From the NCBI RefSeq assembly GCF_000740795.1, contig NZ_JGYG01000002.1, positions 186,001 through 250,000 on the forward strand: 64,000 nt of DNA. Reading direction: 5' to 3'. This document shows, in pieces, positions 1 through 9,164 of the stretch. Every line of letters begins with the position of its first letter. The first letter of the stretch is position 1. The notes beneath the pieces were generated by a model. It saw nothing but the letters and a program-made list of their open reading frames with translations, did no database searches and was not told the DNA's origin. The position numbers were made by a program, and so were the translations under genes. Source of the stretch: Haematobacter massiliensis. Its GTDB lineage: Bacteria > Pseudomonadota > Alphaproteobacteria > Rhodobacterales > Rhodobacteraceae.

Positions 1-2
1 CC

Positions 3-1397
3 GGGGCGGCTTGCGCCCGCGCTCCGGAGACGGCGGTGCGTCCGCCTTCGCGGCCGGGGCCTGCCGATCTCGACGCCCTGCTTGCCCGTGCGCGCTTGGG
101 GGCAGAGGTATCCTTCATGCTCGCCGATCCGGCGACGGGGGAAGTGCTGGAGGCCCGCGATCCGACGGCCGCCGTCCCGCCCGCGAGCGTTTCCAAGACG
201 ATCACGACCCTCTACGCCTGGGAGACGCTTGGCTCCGCTCATCGCTTCGCCACCCGTCTCCTCGCCACGGGGCCGATTCGCGACGGCGTGGTGCAGGGCG
301 ACCTGATCCTTGCCGGGGGCGGGGATCCCATGCTCTCCAGTGACGATCTGGGCGACATGGCGGAGGCGCTGCGGCAACAGGGTGTCCGCGGGGTGACGGG
401 CGCGTTCCGCACCTGGTCGGGCGCGCTGCCCTATGTGGAGCAGATCGACCCGGCCCAGCCCGCGCACGTCGGCTACAACCCCGCGGTCTCGGGGCTCGAT
501 CTGAACTTCAACCGGGTGCAGTTCTTCTGGCAGCGGCAGGGCGGCGGGATCACCACCCGGATGGAGGCGACGGGCGACCGCTTCCGCCCGCAGGTCAGGA
601 TGGCACGGATGCGTCTGGCTGACCGCGACACTCCGCTGTTCACGTTCAGCGGCGGCAACGGCACGGATGACTGGACGGTCGCGGCGCGCGCGCTGAACGC
701 GAAGGGTAGCCGCTGGCTCCCCGTCCGCTCTTCGGCAGCCTATGCGGGAGAAGCGTTTCGCACGCTGGCCGCGCAAAGGGGGATCACGCTCGGGCCGCCC
801 GTGCCACTTGCGGGCGCGGTGCAAGGTACGGCGCTGGTCACGCATTCGAGCGACGACCTTGCCGCGATCGCCGCCGACATGCTCAAGTTTTCCAATAACT
901 TGACGGCAGAGACGCTGGGTCTGACCGCTACGCTGGCGCGCGGGGGCAAGGCGGGATCGCTCGCCAGCTCCGCGGGCGAGATGTCGGCTTGGGCACGGGC
1001 GCGGTTCGGCGCCGCGGGGATAGACCTCGTGGATCACTCCGGCCTTGGCGGGGAGTCGCGCGTGACGGCCGCGGCCATGGTCCGGGTGCTCTCCGGCGGA
1101 GGGGTCCTGCCGACGCTGCTGCGCCGCTACGACCTGCCCGCGGGCTTTGGCCGGGAACCACACCCCGTGGAAGTGCGGGCCAAGACGGGGACGCTGAACT
1201 TCGCCTCCGGCCTTGCGGGTTACATCCTGACACCCGGCCGGCCGCTGGTCTTTGCGATGTTCATGGCCGATCTGGACCGCCGCCGCGCCCTCTCGCGCCA
1301 GGAGCGGGAAAACCCGCCCGGTGCACTGGAATGGACCTCTCGCGCCCGCCGGTTTCAGCAGGAACTGCTTGCCCGCTGGATCGCTGTCAGCACCTGA
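3..1397 (+). CDS. dacB: D-alanyl-D-alanine carboxypeptidase/endopeptidase, PBP4 (class C) type, 5' partial
   Basis: Periplasmic penicillin-binding protein that trims or cleaves D-Ala crosslinks in peptidoglycan. Counting from the GTG at 36, the serine nucleophile motif SVSK lies at residues 51-54, an SNN motif near 286 and KTG near 383, in the order and wide spacing typical of PBP4/DacB (S13 family). The reading frame stays open from 36 back to base 3 and encodes an Ala-rich stretch ending in ARAPE, which looks like the end of a signal peptide. The true start is therefore probably upstream of the window and the GTG at 36 is internal. The gene converges with the TerB-like gene, 9 nt away. Confidence 0.9.
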   Translation, partial: GAACARAPETAVRPPSRPGPADLDALLARARLGAEVSFMLADPATGEVLEARDPTAAVPPASVSKTITTLYAWETLGSAHRFATRLLATGPIRDGVVQGDLILAGGGDPMLSSDDLGDMAEALRQQGVRGVTGAFRTWSGALPYVEQIDPAQPAHVGYNPAVSGLDLNFNRVQFFWQRQGGGITTRMEATGDRFRPQVRMARMRLADRDTPLFTFSGGNGTDDWTVAARALNAKGSRWLPVRSSAAYAGEAFRTLAAQRGITLGPPVPLAGAVQGTALVTHSSDDLAAIAADMLKFSNNLTAETLGLTATLARGGKAGSLASSAGEMSAWARARFGAAGIDLVDHSGLGGESRVTAAAMVRVLSGGGVLPTLLRRYDLPAGFGREPHPVEVRAKTGTLNFASGLAGYILTPGRPLVFAMFMADLDRRRALSRQERENPPGALEWTSRARRFQQELLARWIAVST

Positions 1398-1406
1398 GCC
1401 ACGCTG

Positions 1407-1838
1407 TCAGAGTTGGCGGTAGCGCGCCCGGGCACCGTATTCGATGGCAGCGGCATGGAGCCGGTCGATATCCAGTTCGTGGCGCATCTCCTGCAACAGC
1501 CGCAGTTCTGTCTGACGCGTGGCGCCATCGGTCGCGGACACATCGCAGGCGAGCGCATAGGCCGTCTCGCGCAGGCGCTCGGGCAGGTAGCGGCGGATTA
1601 GGCCAAAGAACGCGTCCAGCCCATCCTCTTCCTCGAACAGATCCAGCACTACGCTGGAGACGAAGCTGATCCGGTCCCGGTCGTAATTCGCGAAAACCGG
1701 CAGATGGCCGACGATGTCCTGAATGGTCAGCAGTTCCGAAATCGGCATGTGCTGATCGGAGGCGGAGACAGCAACCATGACCGCGACGAGGCAGTCCTGC
1801 GGTGTCATTCCAGCGTCGTTCTCGGTCTTGGTAGCCAC
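1407..1838 (-). CDS. TerB-like (tellurite resistance TerB domain) protein
   Basis: Small helical acidic protein of 143 residues. The pattern MTPQDCLVAVMVAVSASD near the N-terminus followed by a second half with a similar A-C-D-V-S-A-T-D-G turn is characteristic of TerB/DjlA-type domains, which carry two acidic loops proposed to bind metal. The cellular role in this lineage is not established, and the family name does not imply tellurite resistance here because no other ter genes are nearby. The start is a GTG preceded by GAGGGAGG with about 8 nt spacing. It is transcribed divergently from lysK. Confidence 0.7.
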   Translation of the reverse strand: MATKTENDAGMTPQDCLVAVMVAVSASDQHMPISELLTIQDIVGHLPVFANYDRDRISFVSSVVLDLFEEEDGLDAFFGLIRRYLPERLRETAYALACDVSATDGATRQTELRLLQEMRHELDIDRLHAAAIEYGARARYRQL

Positions 1839-1927
1839 GGGGGGTGCCTCCCTCGATTCGGGTTGCGCATTGCTTAGAGAGGCGGCTTCTGCCCGGCAAG
1901 AGGCGGAGGCACCGCACCAAGGGATGC

Positions 1928-1956
1928 TTGACCGGAGCGCGGTGACGCGACATTAG
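1928..1956 (+). promoter_or_regulatory. candidate promoter of lysK
   Basis: TTGACC at 1928-1933 and CATTAG at 1951-1956 are separated by exactly 17 nt, matching a sigma-70-like -35/-10 arrangement with a weak -10. It would give a leader of about 110 nt before the lysK start. This is inferred from sequence pattern only. Confidence 0.4.
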
Positions 1957-1964
1957 GGTCTTTC

Positions 1965-1986
1965 CCCCGCGGGCAGGCCTGCGGGG
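1965..1986 (+). other. GC-rich hairpin in lysK leader
   Basis: CCCCGC (1965-1970) pairs with GCGGGG (1981-1986), and inside it GCAGGCCTGC (1973-1982) is a perfect 10-bp palindrome, so alternative structures are possible. No T-tract follows, so it is not a simple intrinsic terminator. It could be a structured leader element of the lysK transcript. Confidence 0.35.
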
Positions 1987-2071
1987 CAGCATTTTGACCC
2001 AAGCGCCTGCGCCGCGATCCGGGCCCGCGCCCACGTGGCCAGGGCACCTTCTGTCCGAAAGGAACGATCCC

Positions 2072-3649
2072 ATGAGCGCTCTCAGAGACGCCGCGATGAC
2101 TTCAAAGGCCTGGCCCTTCGAAGAGGCCCGCCGCCTGCTGAAGCGTTATGAGAAGGCGCCGCCGGAGAAGGGCTACGTCCTGTTCGAGACGGGCTACGGC
2201 CCCTCCGGCCTGCCGCATATCGGCACGTTCGGAGAGGTCGCGCGGACGACGATGATCCGCCGCGCCTTCGAGGTGATCTCCGACATCCCCACCCGGCTCA
2301 TCTGCTTCTCCGACGATATGGACGGGATGCGGAAGGTACCGGAGAACGTGCCAAACCGGGAGATGTTGCAGCGCAACCTGCAGCGCCCGCTAACGGATGT
2401 GCCCGACCCGTTCGAGGAATATCCCTCCTTCGGCGCCCATAACAATGCGATGCTGCGCCGGTTCCTCGACACCTTCGGGTTCGAGTATGAATTCATTTCG
2501 GCCACCGAATTCTATAAGTCGGGTCAGTTCGATGCGACGCTCCTGCGCGCGGCGGAGCGGTATGATGCGCTGATGAAGGTCATGCTGGCCAGCCTGCGGG
2601 AAGAACGCCAGCAGACCTATTCCATCTTCCTGCCGATCAGTCCCAAGACCGGCCGTGTGCTCTATGTCCCGGTGGAGGTCGATGCGGGCGCCGGAACCGT
2701 GACCTTCAAGGACGAGGATGGCGAGGTCACCACGCTGCCCGTCACGGGGGGCAATGTGAAGCTGCAATGGAAGCCCGACTTCGGCGCCCGCTGGGCCGCG
2801 CTCGACGTGGACTTCGAGATGTACGGCAAGGATCATTCCACCAACACGCCGATCTACGATTCGATCTGCGAGATTCTGGGCGGGCGGAAGCCTGAGCATT
2901 TCACCTATGAGCTGTTCCTGGACCAGAACGGCGAGAAGATCTCCAAGTCAAAGGGCAACGGGCTCACCATTGACGAATGGCTGACCTATGCGTCCACGGA
3001 AAGCCTTTCCTACTTCATGTTCCAAAAGCCCAAGACGGCGAAGCGGATGTATTTCGACGTCATCCCCAAGGCGATGGATGAATACCACCAGCAGCTCCGC
3101 GCCTATCCGGCGCAGGATCTGGCCAAGCAGGTGGACAACCCCGTCTGGCACATCCACGGCGGCACGCCGCCCGAAAGCCATATGGTCGTGTCCTATTCGA
3201 TGCTGCTGAACCTTGCCTCTGTCGCCGGGGCCAGCGACAAGTCCGGTCTGTGGGGCTTCATCCGTCGCTATGCGCCGGACGCCACGCCGGAGAAGAACCC
3301 CGATCTGGACGCGGCGGCGGAATACGCCGTGCGCTATTTCCGCGACTTCGTGAAACCGACGCTTGTCTTCCGCCGCGCCGAAGGCAAGGAGGTCGCCGCG
3401 CTCGAGGATCTGCGCCGCCGTCTTTCCACCTGGGAAGGCGGCCAGGATGCGGAAGCATTGCAGACCATGGTCTTTGCGGTGGGCACCGACCACGGGTTCG
3501 AGCCGCTGCGGAGCTGGTTCTCCACCCTCTACGAAGTGCTGCTCGGGCAAAGCCAGGGTCCGCGCTTCGGCGGGTTCATCGCGCTCTATGGCATCCACGA
3601 GACGATCACCCTGATCGACAGGGCGCTCGCCGGCGAACTTGCCGCGTGA
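2072..3649 (+). CDS. lysK: lysyl-tRNA synthetase, class I
   Basis: Charges tRNA-Lys with lysine in the cytoplasm. The 525-residue protein shows the class I signatures: a HIGH-type motif PHIGTF near residue 48 and KISKS near 289-293. This is the archaeal-type class I LysRS that replaces the usual class II enzyme in many alphaproteobacteria. The ATG at 2072 has AAAGGAA about 7 nt upstream. An earlier in-frame start at 1994 would place translation across the leader hairpin and is not favoured. The gene ends tail-to-tail with the next gene with no gap, its TGA directly followed by the opposing stop. Confidence 0.95.
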   Translation: MSALRDAAMTSKAWPFEEARRLLKRYEKAPPEKGYVLFETGYGPSGLPHIGTFGEVARTTMIRRAFEVISDIPTRLICFSDDMDGMRKVPENVPNREMLQRNLQRPLTDVPDPFEEYPSFGAHNNAMLRRFLDTFGFEYEFISATEFYKSGQFDATLLRAAERYDALMKVMLASLREERQQTYSIFLPISPKTGRVLYVPVEVDAGAGTVTFKDEDGEVTTLPVTGGNVKLQWKPDFGARWAALDVDFEMYGKDHSTNTPIYDSICEILGGRKPEHFTYELFLDQNGEKISKSKGNGLTIDEWLTYASTESLSYFMFQKPKTAKRMYFDVIPKAMDEYHQQLRAYPAQDLAKQVDNPVWHIHGGTPPESHMVVSYSMLLNLASVAGASDKSGLWGFIRRYAPDATPEKNPDLDAAAEYAVRYFRDFVKPTLVFRRAEGKEVAALEDLRRRLSTWEGGQDAEALQTMVFAVGTDHGFEPLRSWFSTLYEVLLGQSQGPRFGGFIALYGIHETITLIDRALAGELAA

Positions 3650-4132
3650 TCAGCCCAGATCTTCGGCCGTCAGCCGGAAGGCACGGCCGAAGCCACCGTT
3701 GAGCGAGGCCCCCGTGGGGGTGAACACCACGAAGCGGAAATCCGGCAGATCGACATAGAGCGTCGACTTCGGACGCAAGGCGAGCCAATGCGCCCGGAGC
3801 GCCTCATGCTCTGCCGTCCCGCGCGCGATGAACCGAGCGGTGGCTGAGAGCGAGAGGCGCGGATGGGTGAGCGGGTCGCCCTTCGCACCCGGCTCGCCGA
3901 TGAGCAGGCTCGCACGCGGATCCGCAGCCAGTGCGCGCGTATGGAGAGCAAGGCCTGAGACAAGGCTCACCGGAAAGCCCTCCGGCGTGGTGGCGAGCGC
4001 GACCCGGCTCACCTGCGGACCTTCCTCCGCCACCACGGCGAGCGCGGCGAACCGCGCGGCGTCCATCAGGCCGCGCGCCAGCGCGCGTGCCTCATCGTCG
4101 GTGGGGCGCAGGATATCCTTCGCTTCGGCCAT
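3650..4132 (-). CDS. pyridoxamine 5'-phosphate oxidase-family (HugZ-like split barrel) protein
   Basis: A 160-residue protein with the flavin-binding split-barrel pattern: an early R-A-L-A-R-G-L-M helix, F-A-A-L-A-V-V strands, PQVSRVALATTPEG, then SLLIGEPGAKGDPLTHPRLSL. This matches heme-utilisation/pyridoxamine-oxidase-like small proteins such as the HugZ N-terminal domain. The C-terminal DUF2470 part of full HugZ is absent. The substrate is unknown; a flavin-dependent oxidoreductase or heme-binding role is inferred. The ATG at 4132 is preceded by AGAGGAAG with good spacing, so longer upstream forms are rejected. It is divergent from acs. Confidence 0.75.
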   Translation of the reverse strand: MAEAKDILRPTDDEARALARGLMDAARFAALAVVAEEGPQVSRVALATTPEGFPVSLVSGLALHTRALAADPRASLLIGEPGAKGDPLTHPRLSLSATARFIARGTAEHEALRAHWLALRPKSTLYVDLPDFRFVVFTPTGASLNGGFGRAFRLTAEDLG

Positions 4133-4501
4133 ATCGTCTTCCTCTCGCCGGACCCGTTCTTGCACGGTGTATTCGCCTGTCTGGGCTTGCCGGGGGGCTG
4201 GCGCGACTCGTCCCGTTATCCGCGCGCTCCCGGTTTGGCGCAAGTCGCCACGCTACGGTTTTTCTGCGAGACAGCGGCACGAGGGAGGAAATGAACATTC
4301 ATAATACTGAATTGATGTGGAAAATTCATGCCGCAACGCAGAGGATTTACACATATCCATTTCCGTCGTGAAGAAATTTACAGAATTTTCGCGCTATGAA
4401 AAGGGTTTACGCCTTCGTTTACTTGGGATTACACTCCTGTGATTGGCGAGGTCCGGAGGGGCTGGCGAAAGCCGGTGGACGCGCGATCCTGAGGAGGAAC
4501 A
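4133..4501 (+). promoter_or_regulatory. AT-rich upstream regulatory region of acs
   Basis: A 369-nt gap without a supported gene between two divergent genes. The part from about 4290 to 4430 is strikingly AT-rich for this genome. TTTAC occurs at 4346-4350, 4377-4381, 4406-4410 and 4418-4422, the first three spaced 31 and 29 nt apart, about three helical turns. Acetate-inducible acs genes are usually transcriptionally controlled, so these may be activator or repressor sites. No convincing -35/-10 pair could be fixed. Confidence 0.4.
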
Positions 4502-6481
4502 ATGTCGGCTCAGACAAAGGCGCAGCATGCGCAGGAATCGGAGACTCATGTCCCGTCGGCGGATTTCGTGGCGCAATCCCATGTGAACCCCGACCGGTAC
4601 GAAGAACTCTATCGCGAATCCATCGAAGACCCCGATGCCTTCTGGGGCCGGGAGGGTAAGCGGATCGACTGGATCGAGCCGTATACCAAGGTAAAGAACG
4701 CCGACTTCACCTTCGGAAAGGTGTCTATCAAATGGTATGAGGACGGGGTGCTCAATGCCTCCGTCAACTGCATCGACCGGCATCTTGCCACGCGTGGCGA
4801 CCAGACGGCGATCATCTGGGAGCCCGACGATCCGAACCAGCCCGCGCTGCACATCACCTACAAGGAACTGTCGGAGAAGGTGAACCGCTTCGCCAATGTC
4901 CTGCTCAGCCAGGGCGTGATGCGGGGCGACCGTGTAGTGATCTACCTGCCGATGATCCCGGAGGCCGCCTATGCGATGCTCGCCTGCGCGCGGATCGGGG
5001 CAGTGCATTCGGTGGTTTTCGCCGGCTTCTCGCCGGACGCTCTCGCCAACCGCATCAACGATTCCGGCGCGAAGGTGCTCATCACCGCCGACACCGCCCC
5101 CCGTGGCGGCAAGCGGACGAACCTGAAATCCAACGCCGACATGGCGCTGCTCCATTGCTCCGACCGCGTGCGGTGCATGGTCGTCAAGCATACGGGCGAC
5201 CAGACGACGTGGGTGGATGGGCGCGACGTGGATGTGAAGGCGTTGATGGAGCACGCCAGCCCCGACTGCCCGCCGCGGCCGATGGGGGCGGAGGACCCGC
5301 TGTTCATCCTCTATACCTCCGGCTCGACTGGCAAGCCGAAGGGGGTCGTGCACACCACGGGCGGCTATCTCGTCTATGCGGCGATCACCCATCAGGTGAC
5401 CTTCGACTATCACGACGGGGATGTGTTCTGGTGCACGGCCGATGTGGGCTGGGTCACCGGGCACAGCTACATCCTCTATGGCCCGCTCCTGAACGGCGCA
5501 ACGACGGTGATGTTCGAGGGTGTTCCCACCTATCCCGATGCCGGGCGCTTCTGGGCCGTTTGCGAGAAGCACAAGGTAAGCCAGTTCTATACCGCCCCGA
5601 CCGCAATTCGCGCCCTGATGGGCCAGGGGCCGGAATGGGTGGAGAAATACGACCTTTCCTCCCTCAAGCTGCTTGGCACCGTGGGCGAACCCATCAACCC
5701 GGAGGCGTGGCACTGGTATGACAGGCACGTCGGCAAGGGCGCGCTTCCCATCGTCGATACGTGGTGGCAGACGGAAACCGGCGGCCATCTCATCACCCCG
5801 CTCCCCGGCGCGATCCCGACAAAGCCCGGCTCCGCGACAAAACCGTTCTTCGGTGTGAAGGCGGTGGTGCTGGAGCCGGAAAGCGGCAAGGAAATCGACC
5901 GGGTGGAATGTGAGGGGGTGCTCTGCATCGCCGAAAGCTGGCCCGGACAGATGCGCACCGTCTATGGCGATCATGAGCGGTTCCAGGAGACCTATTTCCA
6001 GCAGTACAAAGGCTACTACTTCTCGGGCGACGGCTGCCGGCGGGATGCTGACGGCTATTATTGGGTCACGGGCCGGGTGGATGACGTCATCAACGTGTCC
6101 GGGCACCGGATGGGCACCGCCGAGGTGGAAAGCGCGCTCGTGGCACATCCCGATGTCGCCGAGGCCGCTGTTGTCGGCTTCCCGCATGAGATCAAGGGGC
6201 AGGGCATCTACGCCTATGTCACGCTGATGAACGGGGTCGAGGCGACGGATGAGCTGCGCAAGAAGCTCGTCCAGTTCGTGCGCACAGAAATCGGCCCGAT
6301 CGCCAGCCCGGACGTGATCCAGTGGGCGCCGGGCCTGCCGAAGACACGCTCGGGCAAGATCATGCGCCGCATTCTCCGCAAGATTGCCGAGAACGACACC
6401 GGAAGCCTCGGCGACACCTCCACCCTCGCCGACCCCGCGGTGGTGGACGACCTGATCGACAACCGCGCCAACAAGGGATGA
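4502..6481 (+). CDS. acs: acetyl-CoA synthetase (AMP-forming)
   Basis: Activates acetate to acetyl-CoA using ATP and CoA, releasing AMP and pyrophosphate, in the cytoplasm. The 659-residue length is standard. Visible motifs are the N-terminal Acs domain, the adenylate-forming P-loop [12 protein letters not shown] near residue 270, the WWQTETG motif, and the C-terminal [10 protein letters not shown] containing the lysine that is acetylated in Acs enzymes to switch them off. A very strong AGGAGGA lies just upstream of the ATG. The stop overlaps the start of the adenylate kinase gene by ATGA. Confidence 0.97.
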   Translation: MSAQTKAQHAQESETHVPSADFVAQSHVNPDRYEELYRESIEDPDAFWGREGKRIDWIEPYTKVKNADFTFGKVSIKWYEDGVLNASVNCIDRHLATRGDQTAIIWEPDDPNQPALHITYKELSEKVNRFANVLLSQGVMRGDRVVIYLPMIPEAAYAMLACARIGAVHSVVFAGFSPDALANRINDSGAKVLITADTAPRGGKRTNLKSNADMALLHCSDRVRCMVVKHTGDQTTWVDGRDVDVKALMEHASPDCPPRPMGAEDPLFILYTSGSTGKPKGVVHTTGGYLVYAAITHQVTFDYHDGDVFWCTADVGWVTGHSYILYGPLLNGATTVMFEGVPTYPDAGRFWAVCEKHKVSQFYTAPTAIRALMGQGPEWVEKYDLSSLKLLGTVGEPINPEAWHWYDRHVGKGALPIVDTWWQTETGGHLITPLPGAIPTKPGSATKPFFGVKAVVLEPESGKEIDRVECEGVLCIAESWPGQMRTVYGDHERFQETYFQQYKGYYFSGDGCRRDADGYYWVTGRVDDVINVSGHRMGTAEVESALVAHPDVAEAAVVGFPHEIKGQGIYAYVTLMNGVEATDELRKKLVQFVRTEIGPIASPDVIQWAPGLPKTRSGKIMRRILRKIAENDTGSLGDTSTLADPAVVDDLIDNRANKG

Positions 6482-7170
6482 ACATGGACACCGCGACCCA
6501 CCCCGCCGCCCCGCCGGTTCTCATCCTGCTCGGCCCGCCGGGTGCGGGAAAGGGAACCCAGGCCCGGATGCTGGAGGAACGCTTCGGCCTCGTCCAGCTT
6601 TCCACGGGCGACATGCTGCGCGCCGCGGTTACCGCCGGAACGGAGGCAGGCCGTGCCGCGCAGGCGGTGATGGAAGCGGGTGGCCTCGTCTCCGACGGGA
6701 TCGTCCTCTCCGTGCTGAACGAACGGCTGTCGGCACCGGATGTCGCGCGCGGGGTCATTCTCGACGGCTTTCCCCGGACGGAGGGTCAGGCCGCTGCGCT
6801 GGACGCTCTGCTCTCGGAGCGGGGACAGCGCATCGACGCTGTGGTGGCGCTCGATGTCGATGACGCCGCCATGGTCGAGCGTGTCGCTGGACGCTACACC
6901 TGCGCCAATTGCGGCGAAGGCTATCACGACAGCTTCAAGACCCCGGCGGTGGCCGGGACTTGCGACAAATGCGGCAGCGGCGATTTCAAGCGCCGCGCCG
7001 ACGACCGTGCCGAAACTGTGGCAGCGCGGCTTGCCGCCTACCACGCGCAGACGGCACCGCTGATCGCCTATTACGACCGCCGGGATGTGCTTGAGCATAT
7101 CGACGCGATGGCCCCGATCGGGGATGTCGCGGAGAGCCTCGTGCGGATCGTGGAGCGTGTATCGGCCTGA
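6478..7170 (+). CDS. adk: adenylate kinase, zinc-type LID
   Basis: Converts AMP + ATP to 2 ADP. The protein shows GPPGAGKGT (Walker A), STGDMLR, LDGFPRT and a LID domain with four cysteines in two CxxC-type pairs (CANC and CDKC), the zinc-binding form. The ATG at 6478 overlaps the acs stop as ATGA; an alternative ATG lies two codons downstream at 6484. Adenylate kinase is usually encoded beside secY in the ribosomal protein cluster, so this copy placed after acs may be a second isozyme devoted to recycling AMP from acetate activation. That last point is inference. Confidence 0.95.
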   Translation: MNMDTATHPAAPPVLILLGPPGAGKGTQARMLEERFGLVQLSTGDMLRAAVTAGTEAGRAAQAVMEAGGLVSDGIVLSVLNERLSAPDVARGVILDGFPRTEGQAAALDALLSERGQRIDAVVALDVDDAAMVERVAGRYTCANCGEGYHDSFKTPAVAGTCDKCGSGDFKRRADDRAETVAARLAAYHAQTAPLIAYYDRRDVLEHIDAMAPIGDVAESLVRIVERVSA

Positions 7171-7177
7171 CGGAAGG

Positions 7178-7204
7178 CATCCGGCCCGGGGGAGGGGCCG
7201 GATG
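7178..7204 (+). terminator. hairpin after adk
   Basis: CATCCGGCCC (7178-7187) and GGGCCGGATG (7195-7204) form a perfect 10-bp stem with a 7-nt purine-rich loop eight nt after the adk stop. No clear T-run follows, so termination may be partial, or the hairpin may protect the acs-adk transcript end. Confidence 0.55.
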
Positions 7205-7328
7205 GCGGCGTTTCGCCGGCTACCTGACGAGCAAGAAGGGACAGCGATCCCCTCCGTCGCAGCTGTGCTGCGGTGGGTTCGGAACGCATGTCTCCGATGA
7301 ATTCTGCATGCCACGGAGGAGGAAACAG

Positions 7329-9110
7329 ATGGCGATGGCAGATACCACGGTGCGCGAGCGCGCCCGTCCCATGACGCGGGAGGAGAAGAAGGTCATTCTG
7401 GCTTCTTCCGCAGGAACGATCTTTGAATGGTATGACTTCTACCTTTACGGGTCGCTCGCCGCGATCATCGGGGCGCAGTTCTTTTCGGCCTTTCCAGAGG
7501 CGACGCGGAACGTCTTCGCGCTGCTGGCCTTCGCGGCCGGCTTTATCGTACGGCCCTTCGGCGCGCTGGTCTTTGGCTCTCTGGGCGATCTGATCGGGCG
7601 TAAATACACCTTCCTGATGACGATCCTCATCATGGGGATTTCGACCTTCATCGTGGGTGTGCTGCCGGGCTACGAGGCGATCGGGGCTGCTGCGCCCATC
7701 ATCCTCATCATCCTGCGCATGCTGCAGGGTCTGGCGCTTGGCGGCGAATATGGCGGGGCCGCCGTCTATGTTGCCGAACACGCGCCGCAGGGACGCAGGG
7801 GTTTTTACACGAGCTGGATTCAGACGACCGCGACGCTTGGCCTTCTGCTGTCGCTCATCGTGATCCTGATCACCCAGAGCGTGGTGAACAACAACTTCCC
7901 GGCGGTGCCGCAGATCCTGAACGGTCAGCCGGTTCTGAACGCCGACGGCGTGCAGGTCATGCTCGACCCGTTCCGCGCCTGGGGCTGGCGGATCCCGTTC
8001 TTGGCCTCCATCCTGCTGCTGGGCATCTCGCTCTATATCCGGCTCCAGATGGAAGAAAGCCCGGCCTTCAAGAAGATGAAGGAGGAGGGCCGCGCCTCCA
8101 AGGCACCGATGCGCGAAGCGTTCGGCAACTGGAAGAACGGCAAGGTCGCGCTGATCGCGCTGTTCGGTCTGACAGCCGGTCAGGCAGTGGTGTGGTATTC
8201 GGGGCAGTTCTATGCGCTGTTCTTCATCAACAACGTGGTCAAGGTCGATACATTCACCTCGAACGTGCTCGTGGCGTGGTCGCTTATCCTCGGCACCGCG
8301 GGCTTCGTGTTCTTCGGGTCGCTCTCCGACCGGATCGGACGCAAACCGATCATCCTCGGCGGCTGTCTGATTGCGGCGATCACCTATTTCCCGGTGTTCG
8401 AATTCCTCAGCAAGACGGCAAACCCGGCGCTCTATGCCGCGCAGGAAACCCCGGTCACGGTGACCGCTTCGCCGAACGACTGCTCGTTCCAGTTCAACCC
8501 GACCGGCACCGCGAAGTTCACCTCGTCCTGCGATGTGGCCAAGGCGATGCTGGCGAAGAACTCCGTCAACTATTCGACAGTGGACGCGCCGGCCAACGCG
8601 CTCGCCACGGTGGATATCGGCGGCACGGTGATCTCTTCCTATGACGCCTCCGCCCCGGATGCGGCGGAGCAGAAGAAGGCGTTCGAGACGGCGGTGAATA
8701 CCGCGCTGCGCAGCGTGGGCTATCCGCTGACGGCCGCAGAAAATACCACGGTGGCGAAAGCTGCGCATTTCTTCGACATCTTTACCGCGCAGAAGCTCAC
8801 GCTCGTGCTTATCCTGACCTATCTCATCGTGCTGGTGACGATGGTCTATGGTCCGATCGCGGCCGCGCTGGTCGAACTGTTCCCGACGCGTATCCGCTAC
8901 TCCGGCATGTCGCTGCCGTATCACATCGGTAACGGCTGGTTCGGCGGCCTGCTGCCGGCAACGGCCTTCGCGATCAGTGCACAGACCGGAAACATCTACT
9001 CGGGCCTGTGGTATGCCATCGTCGTGGCGCTGATGACGGTGGTGATCGGGGCGATCTTTGTGCCGAACACGCACAAGCGGGATATCTTCTCGGACCGCGA
9101 CTACCAATAA
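7329..9110 (+). CDS. MFS transporter of the metabolite:H+ symporter (MHS/ProP-like) family
   Basis: Inner-membrane transporter with about 12 predicted helices. Typical MHS features are FEWYDFYLYG in helix 1, the loop motif GDLIGRKYT, GLALGGEYGGAAVYVAE, and SDRIGRKP in the second half. Relatives transport proline/betaine, alpha-ketoglutarate, shikimate or small carboxylates; the substrate cannot be read from sequence. A hydrophilic insert of about 115 residues (roughly 360-478) with two cysteines interrupts the C-terminal helix bundle. The ATG at 7329 follows GGAGGAGGAAAC, which is preferred over an ATG at 7308. Location after acs-adk suggests, without proving, uptake of an acetate-related substrate. 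Confidence 0.88.
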   Translation: MAMADTTVRERARPMTREEKKVILASSAGTIFEWYDFYLYGSLAAIIGAQFFSAFPEATRNVFALLAFAAGFIVRPFGALVFGSLGDLIGRKYTFLMTILIMGISTFIVGVLPGYEAIGAAAPIILIILRMLQGLALGGEYGGAAVYVAEHAPQGRRGFYTSWIQTTATLGLLLSLIVILITQSVVNNNFPAVPQILNGQPVLNADGVQVMLDPFRAWGWRIPFLASILLLGISLYIRLQMEESPAFKKMKEEGRASKAPMREAFGNWKNGKVALIALFGLTAGQAVVWYSGQFYALFFINNVVKVDTFTSNVLVAWSLILGTAGFVFFGSLSDRIGRKPIILGGCLIAAITYFPVFEFLSKTANPALYAAQETPVTVTASPNDCSFQFNPTGTAKFTSSCDVAKAMLAKNSVNYSTVDAPANALATVDIGGTVISSYDASAPDAAEQKKAFETAVNTALRSVGYPLTAAENTTVAKAAHFFDIFTAQKLTLVLILTYLIVLVTMVYGPIAAALVELFPTRIRYSGMSLPYHIGNGWFGGLLPATAFAISAQTGNIYSGLWYAIVVALMTVVIGAIFVPNTHKRDIFSDRDYQ

Positions 9111-9131
9111 GGTCCGTTCGCTCGGACAGAC

Positions 9132-9161
9132 GGCGCGGCGGCTCCGGTCGCCGCGCCTTTT
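9132..9161 (+). terminator. rho-independent terminator after the MFS gene
   Basis: GGCGCGGCG (9132-9140) pairs with CGCCGCGCC (9149-9157) around an 8-nt loop and is followed by TTTT (9158-9161). It sits between convergent genes and may also limit readthrough from truA on the other strand. Confidence 0.85.
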
Positions 9162-9164
9162 CGT

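Noticed and set aside
4394-6187. Antisense open frame opposite acs.
   Set aside because: No ribosome site, no family resemblance, arises from acs third-position bias.
7071-9107. Long open frame antisense to the MFS transporter (about 678 codons).
   Set aside because: High GC content opens long frames on the opposite strand. It is Arg/His/Gln/Asp-rich, lacks a recognisable family and the sense strand shows clear transporter motifs.
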